46,524 nt of DNA. Source: Nitrospinaceae bacterium (GTDB lineage Bacteria; Nitrospinota; Nitrospinia; Nitrospinales; JACRGP01). How positions within the stretch are numbered: the first letter of the stretch is position 1; each line of letters opens with the position of its first letter. A program made the translations under genes and the position numbers. The DNA is taken from assembly GCA_029261575.1 (NCBI GenBank), contig JAJDBD010000190.1, forward strand, positions 1 to 46,524. Direction: 5' to 3'. The notes beneath the pieces are model-generated. The model was not told the origin of the DNA, searched no databases, and was given only the letters and a program-made list of their open reading frames with translations. Below are positions 1-9,513 of the stretch, piece by piece.

Positions 1-1343
1 ACCTCGCCGGTTTGTTCGTCCTTGATCGCGTCCGTACACTTGATGATGTAAGCGCTTTTTAACCGCACCTCCCTGCCGGGCGCGAGACGGAAAAACTTTT
101 TCGGCGGGTCTTCCATGAAGTCGTCGCGCTCGATATATAACTCGCGGCTGAAGGGGATCTTGCGCGTCCCGGCTGTGGGGTCTTCCGGATTGTTTTCCAC
201 CTCCAGTTCTTCCTCCCGGTCTTCCGGATAATTTTCGATCACCACGCGAAGCGGTCGGAGGACGGCCATCACGCGGAGGGCTTTCTTGTTTAAATCTTCC
301 CGGATGCAGTTTTCCAACTGGGCGACGTCGATGACGCTATGGTCCCTCGCCACCCCGATGCGCCCGCAAAAGTCGCGGATCGCCTCCGGCGTGTAGCCGC
401 GCCGCCGCAATCCGGAAATCGTCGGCATCCTGGGGTCGTCCCACCCATTGACAAGTCCTTCCCGGACGAGTTGTAAAAGTTTGCGTTTGCTCAGAACCGT
501 ATAGCTTAAATTGAGCCGGGCAAACTCGATCTGCTGCGGATGGTAAACGGCAAGCTGATCGAGATACCAGTCGTACAGGGGACGGTGGTCCTCAAACTCC
601 AGCGTGCAGAGCGAGTGCGTGACGCCCTCCAGCGAATCGGACAGGCAATGCGTGAAATCGTACATCGGGTAAATGGACCATTTATCGCCCGTCCGGTGGT
701 GCGGCGTTTTAAGAATGCGGTACATGACTGGGTCGCGCATGTTCAAGTTGCCGGACGCCATGTCGATCTTGGCGCGCAGAACGCGCGAACCCTCGTCGAA
801 CTCTCCGGCGCGCATTTTTTCGAACAATTGCAAACTCTCTTCGGCGGGGCGGTTGCGATGCGGACTGTCCTTTCCCGGCTCGGTCAACGTGCCGCGGTAT
901 TGCCGAATTTCATCGGGACTCAATTCGTCCACGTAGGCCTTGCCGTCCTGGATGAGGCGCCTGGCGTATTCATACAATTGATCGAAATAATCCGAGGAGT
1001 GGAACAGCCGGTCCTGCCAGTCGAAGCCCAGCCATCGCACGTCTTCTTTGATCGCTTCGACGTACGTCTCGTCCTCTTTCAGTGGGTTGGTGTCGTCGAA
1101 ACGCAGGTTGCAAAAGCCCTTGTACTCCTCGGCCACTCCGAAGTTCAGGCAAATGGACTTGGCGTGTCCGATGTGGAGGAATCCGTTTGGCTCCGGGGGA
1201 AAGCGCGTTAGCGCCCGGCCTTCGTTCTTGCCGTTTTTGATGTCCTCGTCGATCCGGTTTTTAATGAAATTGGAAGACGAGGCTGTTGAACCGGCGTCGT
1301 TGGCGTCCGGAGCGGGATTACTTTTCTCGTTGGGCGGGGTCAT
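1..1343 (-). CDS. glnS: Glutaminyl-tRNA synthetase, C-terminus cut by window edge
   Basis: Class I aminoacyl-tRNA synthetase that charges tRNA-Gln in the cytoplasm. About 447 codons are open from the ATG at 1341-1343 to the window edge. Full-length bacterial GlnS has roughly 550 residues, so the end of the anticodon-binding region is missing. Visible motifs are [11 protein letters not shown] with the HIGH box at residues 57-60, VLSKRKL (KMSKS loop) near residues 283-289, and [13 protein letters not shown] near the edge, which is typical of the GlnS C-terminal beta-barrel. The start overlaps the stop of gltX by four bases (ATGA), implying translational coupling. A GlnS next to GluRS suggests direct Gln-tRNA charging rather than only the GatCAB amidotransferase route; that is inference. 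The N-terminal 25 residues are a low-complexity extension. Confidence 0.96.
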   Translation of the reverse strand, partial: MTPPNEKSNPAPDANDAGSTASSSNFIKNRIDEDIKNGKNEGRALTRFPPEPNGFLHIGHAKSICLNFGVAEEYKGFCNLRFDDTNPLKEDETYVEAIKEDVRWLGFDWQDRLFHSSDYFDQLYEYARRLIQDGKAYVDELSPDEIRQYRGTLTEPGKDSPHRNRPAEESLQLFEKMRAGEFDEGSRVLRAKIDMASGNLNMRDPVMYRILKTPHHRTGDKWSIYPMYDFTHCLSDSLEGVTHSLCTLEFEDHRPLYDWYLDQLAVYHPQQIEFARLNLSYTVLSKRKLLQLVREGLVNGWDDPRMPTISGLRRRGYTPEAIRDFCGRIGVARDHSVIDVAQLENCIREDLNKKALRVMAVLRPLRVVIENYPEDREEELEVENNPEDPTAGTRKIPFSRELYIERDDFMEDPPKKFFRLAPGREVRLKSAYIIKCTDAIKDEQTGE

Positions 1344-2767
1344 GAGCTTTCCTGGCTCTGCATTATATGAAGGGCTTGTTTCAGCCGGTCGACGGTCCGG
1401 TCTTTCCCCAGCAATAGCGCGACGTCGTAAATGCCGGGACTCACCGTCTTGCCCGTCAACGCGACGCGGACCGGCTGAGCCAGTTTGCCCAGTTTCAATC
1501 CGGCCTCCTCGACGATGTTTTTGAACAGGGTCTCCAGACTGTCGTGGCTGAACTCGGCCAAACTTTCGCATCCGGCGATCAGCCGTTCGAACAGGGGAGC
1601 GGTTTCGGATTTTAAAAATTTGTTTTTGGCTTTTTCATCGAAAACCAATTCGTCGCGGAAAAAGAATTCCGCGCGCCCGGCCATCTCGACCAGCGTTTTA
1701 GACGCTTCCTGATTGCACGGGACGGCCTCCGCGATTTTTTCCAGGGTCCAATCGTGGCCTTCGGTCAATACGCCTTCCTGCACGAGAATGGGTTCCAGAC
1801 GTCCGGCCAACTCCAGCGGCGGAAGGGTTTTGATGTAATGGTGATTGAGCCATTCCAACTTTTCCGGATTGAACACCGCAGGCGAGGTCGTGATGTGGTC
1901 CGTGGAAAAATGCTGGACGAGTTCCTGGAGCGAAAAAATTTCCTGATCGCCGTGCGACCATCCCAGACGCGCCAGGTAATTGATCATGGCATGCGGCAAA
2001 TAACCCATATCGCGATAGGCAAGAACGGACGTGGCGCCGTGCCGCTTGCTCAGGCGAGTTTTGTCCGGTCCCAGGATCATGGAAATATGAACGAAGACCG
2101 GACGCGGATAATCCAGAGCGTCGTACAGCAACGCCTGCCGGGGCGTGTTGGATAAATGGTCGTCCCCGCGAATGACATGCGTGACGTTCATGTCCGCGTC
2201 GTCCACCACCACGACAAAGTTATAGGTGGGAGTTCCGTCGGTGCGCAGGACGATCAAATCGTCCAGTTCCTGATTGTCGAAAACCACGTTGCCGCGGAGC
2301 AGGTCGCGCACCGTCACCGAGCCGTCCTGCGGCGCCTTGAAGCGCACGACGTGCGGCGCGCCTTGCGGTGGGTCCGTCTGGTTCCTGCAAGTTCCGTCGT
2401 ACTTGGGTTTGCCGCCGGCCTTTTGCGCGAGTTTTCTTTTTTCTTCCAACTCCTCGGGCGAGCAGTAACAGCGGTACGCCTTGCCTTCCTGTAGCAGGCG
2501 CTCAACGGTTTTGAGATAGACGGCTTGCCGTTGTGTCTGGCGGAAGGGACCTTCGTCCCAGTCCAGTCCCAGCCATTTCATGGCCTCGATAATTTCCTGA
2601 ATCGAATCCTCGGTGGAGCGTTCTCCGTCTGTGTCCTCGATGCGCAGGATGAATTGCCCGCCCCGGTTGCGAGCGTAAAGCCAGTTGAACAGGGCGGTGC
2701 GGACGCCGCCTATATGCAGAAAACCGGTGGGACTGGGGGCGAATCGGACGCGGATTTTTTCACTCAT
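1340..2767 (-). CDS. gltX: Glutamyl-tRNA synthetase
   Basis: Class I synthetase attaching glutamate to tRNA-Glu; 475 residues, the usual length. [12 protein letters not shown] carries the HIGH-type box at residues 18-21, and [10 protein letters not shown] carries the KMSKS-type loop. A CYC...YDGTC cysteine pattern in the insertion after the first half-domain matches the zinc-binding site seen in many bacterial GluRS. The C-terminal helical anticodon-binding part looks complete. It is the first gene of a two-gene minus-strand operon, its TGA overlapping the glnS ATG. The start at 2767 begins directly on the conserved [15 protein letters not shown] segment. No clear promoter was recognised in the AT-rich region upstream. 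Confidence 0.97.
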   Translation of the reverse strand: MSEKIRVRFAPSPTGFLHIGGVRTALFNWLYARNRGGQFILRIEDTDGERSTEDSIQEIIEAMKWLGLDWDEGPFRQTQRQAVYLKTVERLLQEGKAYRCYCSPEELEEKRKLAQKAGGKPKYDGTCRNQTDPPQGAPHVVRFKAPQDGSVTVRDLLRGNVVFDNQELDDLIVLRTDGTPTYNFVVVVDDADMNVTHVIRGDDHLSNTPRQALLYDALDYPRPVFVHISMILGPDKTRLSKRHGATSVLAYRDMGYLPHAMINYLARLGWSHGDQEIFSLQELVQHFSTDHITTSPAVFNPEKLEWLNHHYIKTLPPLELAGRLEPILVQEGVLTEGHDWTLEKIAEAVPCNQEASKTLVEMAGRAEFFFRDELVFDEKAKNKFLKSETAPLFERLIAGCESLAEFSHDSLETLFKNIVEEAGLKLGKLAQPVRVALTGKTVSPGIYDVALLLGKDRTVDRLKQALHIMQSQESS

Positions 2768-3119
2768 TATTTGAATTCGGTTGGTTTGTTAACGACGTCT
2801 GGATTTAGAAACGGTTCAGGGTAGCAGATAAAAGAAACGAATTTAAGTTTTTATTGAAAAACCCATCGCCAGAAATCGAACATTGGAGAGTCCGAAAACG
2901 CGCAAGTAACTTTTGTGGGCGGTGGCGACTAAATATAACACTTTCAGTTATTTAGACCTGGTTCCTCCTTGGCCGGAATATTGAAAAGCTTTTGAAAACC
3001 GGTCCGTAATATAGCAAATTTTGAGGAGCGTTATTTCGGCGTCCATTTTGCTCTTTGGTTTATGAACCGTGTTCTAGGTATTTCAGGTTCAATAATATTA
3101 AAAAATTGAGGAGGCTAAA
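2768..3119. other. Intergenic region between divergent genes
   Basis: AT-rich spacer between gltX (minus) and a small plus-strand ORF. It must hold promoters for both directions, but I see no convincing -35/-10 pair. The only clear signal is the GAGGAGG ribosome-binding site at its right end, which belongs to the 55-residue ORF. No RNA gene or repeat was recognised. Confidence 0.4.
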
Positions 3120-3287
3120 ATGTGTACATTTGACGCCTTTAAAAAATCAGAGCAGTTACGCCGCGCCATCAGGCAGAAAAAGAAAAATGCCGTTCCGGGT
3201 TTTTTTGAGCGTTACCTCACGAGCCAAAACTCCTTGCCTCAGGAAACCAGGATAGAGATTATCAAACGCTATTTATCGAGTAAATAA
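3120..3287 (+). CDS. Small basic protein, 55 residues, unknown function
   Basis: An ATG preceded by a strong GAGGAGG ribosome-binding site (about 3108-3114, good spacing) opens a 55-codon frame ending in TAA. The product starts MCTFDAFKKSEQL, then has a basic run (RQKKKN) and an amphipathic C-terminal half ending IIKRYLSSK. There is no signal peptide, membrane helix or cysteine pair. It could be a nucleic-acid-binding or regulatory small protein, but the function is not recognised. The strong Shine-Dalgarno sequence and the lack of an overlapping gene are the reasons for calling it. It stands alone, with about 160 bases before the next gene. Confidence 0.55.
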   Translation: MCTFDAFKKSEQLRRAIRQKKKNAVPGFFERYLTSQNSLPQETRIEIIKRYLSSK

Positions 3288-3445
3288 ATTTTGAATTGCC
3301 TCCGCTCGCCAACTTTCCGGCTGTAACCCTTCGCCGACTGATCTTCCATTGTTACCCTCTTAAATTTTAGGTTGAAATCTCCGGTTCGCTGGTATCAACT
3401 GTAAAGGAGCGACTGTTTCAATGGGGATTTTTGGGAGGGCATGAG

Positions 3446-3943
3446 ATGAAATTCAAAGCCGCCGTCTTGATTTTTTCGTTATTGGCTTTATGGGCGCTTC
3501 CGGCGCAGGCCAGGGAATACGGCGAACTGGTCCTTAAAAAAAATCAACTGGTTCACGGCAGAGGTTTTCCGCTCAACAACCAATGCGTTTCTCTATTAAA
3601 AATTGATCCGGACAAAAACGTTCCCGACATGCGGACCTTCCGCAATTTTTTCTGTACCGGACCCTACACACTGTACTGGGACGGCTTGCCGGACAAAATC
3701 GTTACGGTGTACGCGGATTTTAATTACGGGAAAGAGTACGGGTATTTGATCCTCAAAAAAACGGACGACAAAACAGTTTGGCTGATCGACTACGACGATT
3801 TGCCGGCCAACGAGTGGATCAAGGTTCCCGCCAGCGAGGACGGGTATGGGGGATACGAGGCCTATTACTCGCCGGGTTCGCGTTTCGAGTTGAATTTTTC
3901 CTCAGTGCAGTGGGGGCAATGGTGGGACGCGCCGCTGAATTAA
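3446..3943 (+). CDS. Secreted hypothetical protein
   Basis: 165 residues from the ATG at 3446, chosen because GGGAGGG lies six bases upstream and the N-terminus then reads as a clean Sec signal peptide (MKFKAAVLIFSLLALWALPAQA, cleavage after AQA). The mature part has two cysteines, many aromatic residues and several short repeating strand-like segments (for example YGELVLKK and YGYLILKK). This suggests a small beta-rich periplasmic or extracellular domain. No lipobox is present. The family is not recognised. The following radical SAM gene starts 16 bases after the stop, so the two may be co-transcribed. Confidence 0.75.
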   Translation: MKFKAAVLIFSLLALWALPAQAREYGELVLKKNQLVHGRGFPLNNQCVSLLKIDPDKNVPDMRTFRNFFCTGPYTLYWDGLPDKIVTVYADFNYGKEYGYLILKKTDDKTVWLIDYDDLPANEWIKVPASEDGYGGYEAYYSPGSRFELNFSSVQWGQWWDAPLN

Positions 3944-3959
3944 TAAAGGGCGGGCCTGA

Positions 3960-4814
3960 ATGCAGATCGTCGAAATAAATTGCAAAACCATTCTCACCCG
4001 CGCGTCCGGTTACCTCAAGCCGGTGTGCACCCATTCCCTGAATCCCTATACCGGTTGCGGGTTTGGCCGTTCCTCTTGCGGCGTCGGGTGTTACGTCCGG
4101 TTCAACCAATGGTTGACGCGCGGCAGGATGTGGGGCGGTTTTGTCGACGTGAAAATCAACGCGCCGGAAATTTATCTTAAGACCGTCGGCGCCGAAAAAC
4201 GGTGGGCGGAAAAGCGCAATCAACTGTTCGCAATTTTTCTTTCCAGTTCCACGGATCCCTGGCAACCCATCGAGAAAAAGTACCGCGTCACCCGGCGCCT
4301 GTTGGAAGCCATCGCGGCAAACCCTCCGGACAGTTTGATCCTTCAAACCCACAGCGCCACGATCTGCGACGATTTTTCATCCATCGCCCGTCTGGCCGAG
4401 GCGTCCGACGTCCGCGTGCAGATATCCATCGAAGGCGATCGGGAAACGCTTCCTGGTTTGCCGCCGCCGCCTTGTTCTCTGGAGGACAGGTTGGTCGCCC
4501 TGGAGAAATTCTCCCACGCCGGGATTTCAACCGTCGCCTGTCTGTCTCCGTTGTACCCTCTTAAAGCTCCGGAAAAATTTTTTGCCCGTCTGGCGCAAAC
4601 CGGCGTTTCGGCGATTGTGATCGACCATTTTATTGAGGGCGATGGGACGCCCGACGGGTCGCGGACTTTCAAGACCCCGCTCCCAGCCGCCATGGAAGCC
4701 ATCGAGCCGGGTTCCGCCTCTCTGGCGTATCGCGATAAGATCGTGGACGTCGCGCGCAAGTACCTTCCTGTGGGAATTTCCCAAACCGGTTTCGCCGGAA
4801 ATTACGCGTCCTGA
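3960..4814 (+). CDS. Radical SAM protein, spore-photolyase-like, atypical cluster motif
   Basis: 284 residues resembling the SPL/Rv2578c-like radical SAM group: SLNPYTGC near residues 26-33, the cluster region ending CYVRF, and SSSTDPWQPIEKKYRVTRR, which matches the family's STDPYQPIE-type segment. Radical SAM enzymes reductively cleave S-adenosylmethionine at a [4Fe-4S] cluster. Here the putative ligands are Cys33, Cys40 and Cys44, a CX6CX3C spacing instead of the usual CX3CX2C, with a Gly/Ser-rich insertion. The cysteines are still followed by an aromatic residue. The substrate is unknown; a DNA-repair or nucleic-acid role is only suggested by the SPL relationship. Three bases separate its stop from the next ATG (4818), so it is probably co-translated with the ABC-class ATPase. 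Confidence 0.78.
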   Translation: MQIVEINCKTILTRASGYLKPVCTHSLNPYTGCGFGRSSCGVGCYVRFNQWLTRGRMWGGFVDVKINAPEIYLKTVGAEKRWAEKRNQLFAIFLSSSTDPWQPIEKKYRVTRRLLEAIAANPPDSLILQTHSATICDDFSSIARLAEASDVRVQISIEGDRETLPGLPPPPCSLEDRLVALEKFSHAGISTVACLSPLYPLKAPEKFFARLAQTGVSAIVIDHFIEGDGTPDGSRTFKTPLPAAMEAIEPGSASLAYRDKIVDVARKYLPVGISQTGFAGNYAS

Positions 4815-4817
4815 AAA

Positions 4818-6518
4818 ATGAACGCCGACTCGCCTGAAAAACTAAATCAAACTCTGAAGGAAATCGACGGACGGAGTTACAAAACTTATAAAAAGTTGCA
4901 AGAAACGAGTTGGGATTTTGCGCCGTTTATTTTGAAATTTGAACATGTGCAGGGCGACCCGTTTGCCGATCCCACGCGCGTTTCCCTTGACTTCGACTTG
5001 CAATCCACAGGTTTTCCCGCAGCGCTCTACGAGTCCGCCGCCCGACGCCTGGCCGTCGAGGATTTTTTGCTCCGGTCGTTTCATTCGGCGTGCGACCGCT
5101 TGTTGTTTCGGTCGCGCGGGTCCGGCAAGAGCGGGGAAATTTTTGCGCAATCGCCCAGCCAGAAAATCCTTAAACGCAGTTCGGTTTTGATATCGGGCGA
5201 CGGTTGCCAACTGATTCATTTTGTCGGCCTGCCCGCCGACGGGCGGAGGATACTGGGCGAGGAATGCGCCGAAATTTTTTCCGGCGTTTTGCCCGCGCTG
5301 TGGCGGAAAGCGCTCCTCCCGCCGAATTTGGATTTAGACCAGTTGAAAAAGCATATCGAGACGCTGGAGGATTATCTAGCCCTCCAGAAAGAGCTCGCCC
5401 AAAGCAATTGGGCGGCGTTTGTGGCGGACGGTTCAATCCTTCCGCGTCTGTCGGGCGTCAGCGATCTTCCTTTAGATGAAAGCGCCGTGCCGTTCAAGGC
5501 GCCGGACGATTTTTCCCAGACGGTTGACTTGCCGCACCGGGGCGAGACGCCGGGCATGGCGATTCCTCAAGGAATCACCCTGATCGCAGGCGGCGGCTTT
5601 CACGGCAAGAGCGCCTTGCTAAACGCCCTGCAGGCTGCGGTCTATCCGCACATTCCCGGCGACGGACGCGAACTCGTGGCCGCGCTTTCTTCGGCGGTCA
5701 AGATTCGCGCCGAGGATGGACGCGCCGCGCGCGCGGTCGACGTTTCAGGTTTCATGAAGGAGTTGCCCCTGCAGGAATCCACCGAACGTTTCTCCACGCA
5801 GTCGACCAGCGGGTCGACGTCACAGGCGGTGAACATCGTCGAAGCGCTTGAAGCGGGATCGGAGTTGTTGCTGATGGACGAGGATACCTGCGCCACGAAT
5901 TTCATGATCCGCGACGCCCGCATGCAGGCCTTGATCGAATCGCGCCTGGAACCCATCACGCCGCTGGTGGACCGTATTGAGGAAATCAACGAACGCTTCC
6001 AGGTGAGTTTTATTTTGGTCCTGGGCGGGTGCGGGGATTATTTTGAGTCGGCGGGGGAGGTGATCGCCATGGAATGGTTTCAGCCCCGGTTGGCGACGCG
6101 CCGGGCCAAGGAACTTGTGGAGTCCCGGCCCACCCGCAGGATACGGGAAGCGTCGAAACCGTTTCCAGAAATCAAGGAACGCAGGTTGGACCCGGCGGCG
6201 TTAAATTTTAAAAAAGGCAAGCGGGAGATTTTTATTCGCGCCTGGGGAATGGATACCCTGTCGTTGGGCAGGTCGGAGGTGGACGTGCGTTATGTCGAAC
6301 AGTTTGCGGAGGTCGGGCAGTTGGAGGCCTGCGGATGGATTCTTGCGCGGATGAAAGAATTTTTGAAAGAGGCGGGGACGAGCAATCGGCAGGCGCTGGA
6401 AAATGTATTCCGCCAGTTGGAAAGCGAGGGCGTGGAATCCCTCGCTCCCTTCAACACTGGTTTGTTGACTCTACCCCGTCCACAGGAAGTCTTGGCCGCC
6501 CTCAACCGCTTACGCTGA
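4818..6518 (+). CDS. ABC-class ATPase of the COG3044 type
   Basis: 566 residues, about the usual length for the predicted ABC-class ATPase family (COG3044, PF09818). A Walker A loop, GGGFHGKSALL, lies near residues 258-268. An ABC signature-like stretch, TSGSTSQAVNIVEALE, lies near 330-345. A Walker B segment, LLLMDEDTCATNF, lies near 350-362, and a later conserved VLGGCGDYF follows. There are no membrane segments, so it is a soluble ATPase rather than a transporter. The biological role of this family is not established. The tight spacing after the radical SAM gene suggests the two proteins act together, which is inference. Confidence 0.88.
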   Translation: MNADSPEKLNQTLKEIDGRSYKTYKKLQETSWDFAPFILKFEHVQGDPFADPTRVSLDFDLQSTGFPAALYESAARRLAVEDFLLRSFHSACDRLLFRSRGSGKSGEIFAQSPSQKILKRSSVLISGDGCQLIHFVGLPADGRRILGEECAEIFSGVLPALWRKALLPPNLDLDQLKKHIETLEDYLALQKELAQSNWAAFVADGSILPRLSGVSDLPLDESAVPFKAPDDFSQTVDLPHRGETPGMAIPQGITLIAGGGFHGKSALLNALQAAVYPHIPGDGRELVAALSSAVKIRAEDGRAARAVDVSGFMKELPLQESTERFSTQSTSGSTSQAVNIVEALEAGSELLLMDEDTCATNFMIRDARMQALIESRLEPITPLVDRIEEINERFQVSFILVLGGCGDYFESAGEVIAMEWFQPRLATRRAKELVESRPTRRIREASKPFPEIKERRLDPAALNFKKGKREIFIRAWGMDTLSLGRSEVDVRYVEQFAEVGQLEACGWILARMKEFLKEAGTSNRQALENVFRQLESEGVESLAPFNTGLLTLPRPQEVLAALNRLR

Positions 6519-6560
6519 GCGAACCGATTTTTTTTCGTCCTTGCAATTGAATTTGGAAAA

Positions 6561-6779
6561 TCAGACGTCGCGGCGGTAGAGGTTCCTGCGCACGGGCGGC
6601 TGGAAGAGGCGGGAGGATTCGTGCACTTTAACGTTGCCCTCGACCTTTATATATTCCCTGCGTTTTTCCGGCTTTTTTTTGGGAGCGGTCCGGACAGTTT
6701 GCAGGTCCGGGCTTTTATGGTGGCAGGCTTTTTCGCTTCCGTGGATGTGGGTCGGGGGATTTTTTTCGTCGTCGGACAT
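6561..6779 (-). CDS. Small hydrophilic protein, 72 residues, unknown
   Basis: ATG at 6777-6779 preceded on the minus strand by AAGAGGAG about seven bases upstream, a good ribosome-binding site. The product is very hydrophilic and probably disordered: an N-terminal THIHGSEKACHHK segment contains four histidines and one cysteine, possible metal ligands, followed by a Lys/Arg-rich middle and a basic C-terminus (RRNLYRRDV). It has no membrane segment or signal peptide. It converges with the ABC-class ATPase gene upstream on the map and is read in the same direction as recG and the NusG-II gene, so it may be the distal gene of that group. The function is unknown. Confidence 0.5.
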   Translation of the reverse strand: MSDDEKNPPTHIHGSEKACHHKSPDLQTVRTAPKKKPEKRREYIKVEGNVKVHESSRLFQPPVRRNLYRRDV

Positions 6780-6880
6780 GGCGTAACTCCTCTTGCTACT
6801 ACTATAAGAGGAAGCGGCGTTGTTAACAAGCCAATTAAAAGCGGGAAGGGAAGTCTGAAAATTTTTAGCGGAGAAAAACG

Positions 6881-7270
6881 TTAGCCGACGACGGCGTCCA
6901 CGCCGCGATGGGCTTTGCCTTCGACCCGCACCACCACGCGGTTGGGAATGCAGGCGATGAGGCGGTCGGCGTATTGAATGTAGCCGGACTTGACGCAGAC
7001 CTTGCCATTACAGGGCGAGCGGAGGATTCGGGCGCGGCCCTGGTTGATAGCGACGTCCGTGACTCCCAGGGTTCCATGGACATGGATCAGCCTGTCTTGA
7101 TACAGTGGCAGGCGTTTTACTTCCTGCCGGTTCACCTCAATGATCACCCAGTCGCCGGGCCGGGATTGGGTTCCCATCTCGAGATACAGCCAGGCATTGA
7201 ACAGGACCAGCGCGACGATGAGAAAATAATCCGCGGCGGTCGTTCGGGTTTTTATTTTTGGAAGACTCAT
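6881..7270 (-). CDS. Membrane-anchored NusG domain II protein
   Basis: 129 residues. An N-terminal hydrophobic helix (about residues 14-31, ADYFLIVALVLFNAWLYL) anchors a small beta-barrel domain ending in SPCNGKVCVKSGYI and ACIPNRVVVRVEG, the hallmark of stand-alone NusG domain II (PF07009) proteins. These are usually predicted extracytoplasmic, and two of the cysteines flank the NGKV loop and could form a disulfide. The exact function is unknown. In many genomes such genes neighbour redox or flavin-related genes, but here the upstream neighbour is recG on the same strand, separated by one of the window's hairpin repeats (7285-7394). Confidence 0.82.
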   Translation of the reverse strand: MSLPKIKTRTTAADYFLIVALVLFNAWLYLEMGTQSRPGDWVIIEVNRQEVKRLPLYQDRLIHVHGTLGVTDVAINQGRARILRSPCNGKVCVKSGYIQYADRLIACIPNRVVVRVEGKAHRGVDAVVG

Positions 7271-7284
7271 GGATTTATTTTAGC

Positions 7285-7394
7285 ACAAGCCCAGGCAAGT
7301 GCCTGGAGGCAATAGGCGTGAATCATACGGGAAGTCGACAAGCAAGGGTGCGCTTGCATCTCAAACTTTTCTTCCGGGCATTGCCCGGTCGCCG
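7285..7394 (-). repeat. Hairpin repeat, copy D
   Basis: Intercistronic element directly after the recG stop, read on the minus strand. The 5' hairpin is CCGGGC-AAT-GCCCGG (7374-7388). The 3' end is GCCT followed by a CCAGGC-ACTT-GCCTGG hairpin (7291-7306). A third inverted repeat (GCAAG...CTTGC, about 7342-7356) lies between them. The same 5' and 3' modules occur in copies A and C, with different but paired stem bases. It is the shortest copy. Confidence 0.7.
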
Positions 7395-7395
7395 G

Positions 7396-9513
7396 TTAAA
7401 GGATATTGGTCAAATCCATTCCGTCGCCCCAGACGTCGAACAGGGCTTGTTTGAGTTTTTGATGTTCCGGTTTTTCGAGTTTGGGATCCTGTTCGATCAG
7501 GGTCTGAACTTCGTTGCGCGCGGTTTCTATCTCCCGCACGTCGCGGACCAGGTTGGCGACGCGCAGGCTAGGCAGGCCGGACTGGCGCGCGCCCATGACG
7601 TCGCCGGGTCCGCGAATCTCCAAATCTTTTTCGGCAATGACGAATCCGTCGGACGACTTGACCATGGTCTCGAGCCGGGCCTTGCCTTCCTCGGTGACGG
7701 GCGGGTAGGCGACGAGCAGGCAGTGGGAGGCGTGTCCGCCTCGTCCCACACGGCCGCGGAGCTGATGCAACTGCGCCAGGCCAAAGCGCTCGGCGTGTTC
7801 CACGATCATGATCGTCGCGTTGGGCACGTCGACGCCGACTTCTATGACGGTGGTCGCCACCAGGATATCGATCTTTCCGGCTTTGAAATTTGCCATCAAT
7901 TCCTGGCGATCTTCTTTTTTCAGCTTACCGTGGATAATTTCCACGCGGCGTTCGGGAAACAGGTCGTGCTGAAGCTGTTGGTGAATTTCCTGAACGGTCT
8001 TTAAATCTACCAGGGCCGACTCCTCAATGAGCGGCGCGACGACGTAGGCCTGCCTTCCGGCCTCCAACTCCCCGCGCAGGAATTGATAGGCCTGGTCCCT
8101 GCGGTTTTGGAAAAATAATTTCGTGACAATTTCTTTTCGTCCCGGCGGCATTTCGTCGAGAACCGAAACGTCCATGTTGCCGTACAGGACCATGGCCAGC
8201 GAGCGGGGTATAGGGGTAGCGGTCATCACCAGGACATGCGGCGAGGGGCCTTTTTTGCCGAAGGTTTCCCGTTGCCGGACGCCAAAGCGGTGTTGTTCGT
8301 CGATCACCGCGACGGCCAGGTTTTTAAAGCGGACGTCTTTTTGGAAGAGGGCGTGGGTGCCCACCACGATTTGAATTTCTCCAGCTTCGACGTTTTCCAG
8401 AATAATTTTTCTATCCTTGGGGCGCAGGGTTCCCGTCGCCAGCGCCAGGTTCACGCCGATCTCCTGGCAAAAAGGATGCAGGTTGAGGTAATGCTGTTCG
8501 GCCAGAAGTTCCGTGGGAGCCATCAAGGCGCCCTGGAATCCGTTGTCGACGGCAGTGAGTAAGGCGACCATGGCGATCAGGGTTTTGCCGCTTCCCACGT
8601 CGCCGTGCAGAAGGCGGTTCATGGGACGCGCGCTTTCCAGATCGGACATGATGCTTGTCAGAACGCGTTTCTGCGCGCCGGTCAAATCGAAGCTCAACAA
8701 CCGGACGAATTTGCGAATAGTTTCTCCGCGGGTTTTCAAGGGAACCCCGTCCGAGCTTTCTCCCGCCAGGCGTTTTTTGAAAGCCAGTCCCAGCAGGATC
8801 AAAAACAATTCCTCGAAAATCAGGCGGCGTTGGGCGGGAGTTTTAAAGGCGTCCAGGTCGGCGCCCGAAACGTCGGGATCCGGGAAATGCGCCTGGGCAA
8901 ACGCTTTGGACCTGTCCATCAGGTCGTTGCGTCGCCGAAGGTCTTCGGGGAAAAACTCCTCGGTCGCCGGGGCGAAATTGTCCACCACCTGCTTCATGAT
9001 TTTCCGAAGGGTTTTTAAATGCAAGCCTTCGGTGATGCTGTAGATGGGAACCACCCGTCCGGTTTCCAGAGAATCGGAATCCTCGCCGGAAAGAGTATCG
9101 ACCACTGGATGGATGATCTCCAGGCCCGCGAAGGCGCTGCGCCCGTGGGTCGGTTTGCCGGACACAACCACTTTCTGGCCGACGGCGTATTTTTGTTCCA
9201 TGTACTTAGAATTGAACTTGTACCACTTGGCTTGAACGGTTCCCGTTGGGTCTTCTATCAGGACTTCATAAATTTTTCTTCTCCGGCCAAGGGGGGTCGC
9301 TCCGGAATGAATGATCTCTCCTTGAAAAGTGGAAACTTCATCCGGAGTCAATTCAGAGATATTGACGACGCGGCTTCTGTCTTCATATCGATGCGGTAAA
9401 AAGTACAGACAGTCTTCTATGGTTTCCAGATTCATTTTTCGAAAAAGCTGAAACCGTTTGGGTCCTACGCCTTTGACAAACTGGATTGAATCTTTAAGGG
9501 ATGATTTTTTCAT
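7396..9513 (-). CDS. recG: ATP-dependent DNA helicase RecG
   Basis: 705 residues, standard RecG length. The order is an N-terminal wedge/OB domain (VSTFQGEIIHSGA, then KYAVGQKVVVSGKP) followed by superfamily 2 helicase motifs: GDVGSGKT (Walker A), DEQHRFGVRQRE (DEXH-type motif II), MTATPIPRSLA (motif III), and the C-terminal QLRGRVGRG (motif VI). RecG remodels stalled replication forks and Holliday junctions. A QRR-type segment (LAQLHQLRGRVGR) and the C-terminal TRG region are present. The gene stands as the first of a minus-strand group with the NusG-II protein. Its stop codon is followed immediately by hairpin repeat D. Confidence 0.97.
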   Translation of the reverse strand: MKKSSLKDSIQFVKGVGPKRFQLFRKMNLETIEDCLYFLPHRYEDRSRVVNISELTPDEVSTFQGEIIHSGATPLGRRRKIYEVLIEDPTGTVQAKWYKFNSKYMEQKYAVGQKVVVSGKPTHGRSAFAGLEIIHPVVDTLSGEDSDSLETGRVVPIYSITEGLHLKTLRKIMKQVVDNFAPATEEFFPEDLRRRNDLMDRSKAFAQAHFPDPDVSGADLDAFKTPAQRRLIFEELFLILLGLAFKKRLAGESSDGVPLKTRGETIRKFVRLLSFDLTGAQKRVLTSIMSDLESARPMNRLLHGDVGSGKTLIAMVALLTAVDNGFQGALMAPTELLAEQHYLNLHPFCQEIGVNLALATGTLRPKDRKIILENVEAGEIQIVVGTHALFQKDVRFKNLAVAVIDEQHRFGVRQRETFGKKGPSPHVLVMTATPIPRSLAMVLYGNMDVSVLDEMPPGRKEIVTKLFFQNRRDQAYQFLRGELEAGRQAYVVAPLIEESALVDLKTVQEIHQQLQHDLFPERRVEIIHGKLKKEDRQELMANFKAGKIDILVATTVIEVGVDVPNATIMIVEHAERFGLAQLHQLRGRVGRGGHASHCLLVAYPPVTEEGKARLETMVKSSDGFVIAEKDLEIRGPGDVMGARQSGLPSLRVANLVRDVREIETARNEVQTLIEQDPKLEKPEHQKLKQALFDVWGDGMDLTNIL

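Noticed and set aside
540-1211. Long plus-strand open frame
   Set aside because: It is antisense to glnS, whose frame on the minus strand has clear synthetase motifs throughout.
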